Assembly: GCA_035291645.1 (NCBI GenBank)
Contig: DATDRQ010000282.1
Span: forward strand, 1-5,924
Origin: DATDRQ01 sp035291645
GTDB taxonomy: Bacteria > Chloroflexota > Anaerolineae > Anaerolineales > UBA4823
Length of the DNA stretch: 5,924 nucleotides
Direction: 5' to 3'
In this document: positions 5,795-5,924 of the stretch, piece after piece
Numbering within the stretch: the first letter of the stretch is position 1
Layout of the letters: each line of letters starts with the position of its first letter
Position numbers and translations under genes: made by a program
Notes under the pieces: generated by a model
The model's input: only the letters and a program-made list of their open reading frames with translations
What the model was told of the DNA's origin: nothing
Database searches by the model: none

Positions 5795-5924
5795 ATGGCA
5801 AACCTGATCCAGAAATGGAAGGACGGGCTGGCGAAGACCAGCAAATCCACCTTCGGACAGATCGCATCCCTGCTCGGCGCGACCGAGATTACCGACGATA
5901 CCTTCGAAGAGCTGGAAGCGCTGT
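5795..5924 (+). CDS. ftsY: Signal recognition particle receptor FtsY, N-terminal part (runs off the right edge)
   Basis: Only 43 codons are visible. The peptide begins MANLIQKWKDGLAKTSKS and continues FGQIASLLGATEITDDTFEELEAL, the start of the four-helix N domain of FtsY. FtsY is the membrane-associated GTPase that docks SRP-bound ribosomes at the Sec translocon. The GLAKT helix followed by an acidic FEELEAL helix is typical of FtsY and less like Ffh, whose N-terminus lacks GLAKT. There is no long acidic A domain ahead of the N domain, as in many bacteria with short FtsY. The G domain lies beyond the window, so the call rests on the N domain alone. The gene is divergent from moaC, with 115 bases between starts, and no Shine-Dalgarno precedes the ATG. 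Confidence 0.82.
   Translation, partial: MANLIQKWKDGLAKTSKSTFGQIASLLGATEITDDTFEELEAL

Overview
The window holds a run of six tightly spaced genes on the minus strand and the start of a seventh gene on the plus strand, all ordinary chromosomal housekeeping or biosynthetic genes. The order fabF-rnc-smc is common in bacteria, but the residue styles of SMC, RNase III and the threonine synthase-like protein, the fused MoaD-MoaE, the moderately high G+C and the mixed start codons suggest a Chloroflexota bacterium, perhaps class Anaerolineae. That assignment is a judgement from memory of family sequences and was not tested by a search. There is no sign of phage, insertion sequences, CRISPR, tRNA or rRNA.

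Layout along the direction of transcription (right to left). A 115-bp divergent intergenic region (5680-5794) carries two extended -10 promoters, one firing left into moaC and one firing right into ftsY (43 codons visible). Leftward come moaC (cyclic pyranopterin monophosphate synthase), a fused moaD-moaE (both molybdopterin synthase subunits in one chain, TTG start), a PLP-dependent threonine synthase-like gene with an N-terminal zinc ribbon (GTG start), fabF (beta-ketoacyl-ACP synthase II), rnc (RNase III), and the first 371 codons of smc, which runs off the left edge. Gaps between consecutive genes are 57, 30, 50, 168 and 5 bases. Only the fabF-rnc gap has room for an extra control element, and it contains a 12-bp GC-rich hairpin just upstream of the rnc ribosome binding site.

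How the genes fit together. MoaC and MoaD/MoaE catalyse consecutive steps of molybdenum cofactor synthesis. FabF elongates fatty acids, RNase III processes rRNA and other double-stranded RNA, SMC organises the chromosome, and FtsY is the signal recognition particle receptor. rnc, smc and ftsY are often adjacent and co-directional elsewhere. Here ftsY is separated from them and divergent, with the cofactor genes and a PLP enzyme in between.

The points most worth a second look are: the MoaD Gly-Gly tail buried inside a fusion protein, so that it would need cleavage to work; two matched TGnTATAAT boxes each exactly 8 bases before an ATG without a Shine-Dalgarno, which predicts leaderless mRNAs for the first gene on each side; an Ala in RNase III where the family has a metal-binding Asp; the hairpin in the rnc leader; and a perfect 22-bp palindrome inside the moaD part. 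I did not see a wholly new system in this window.
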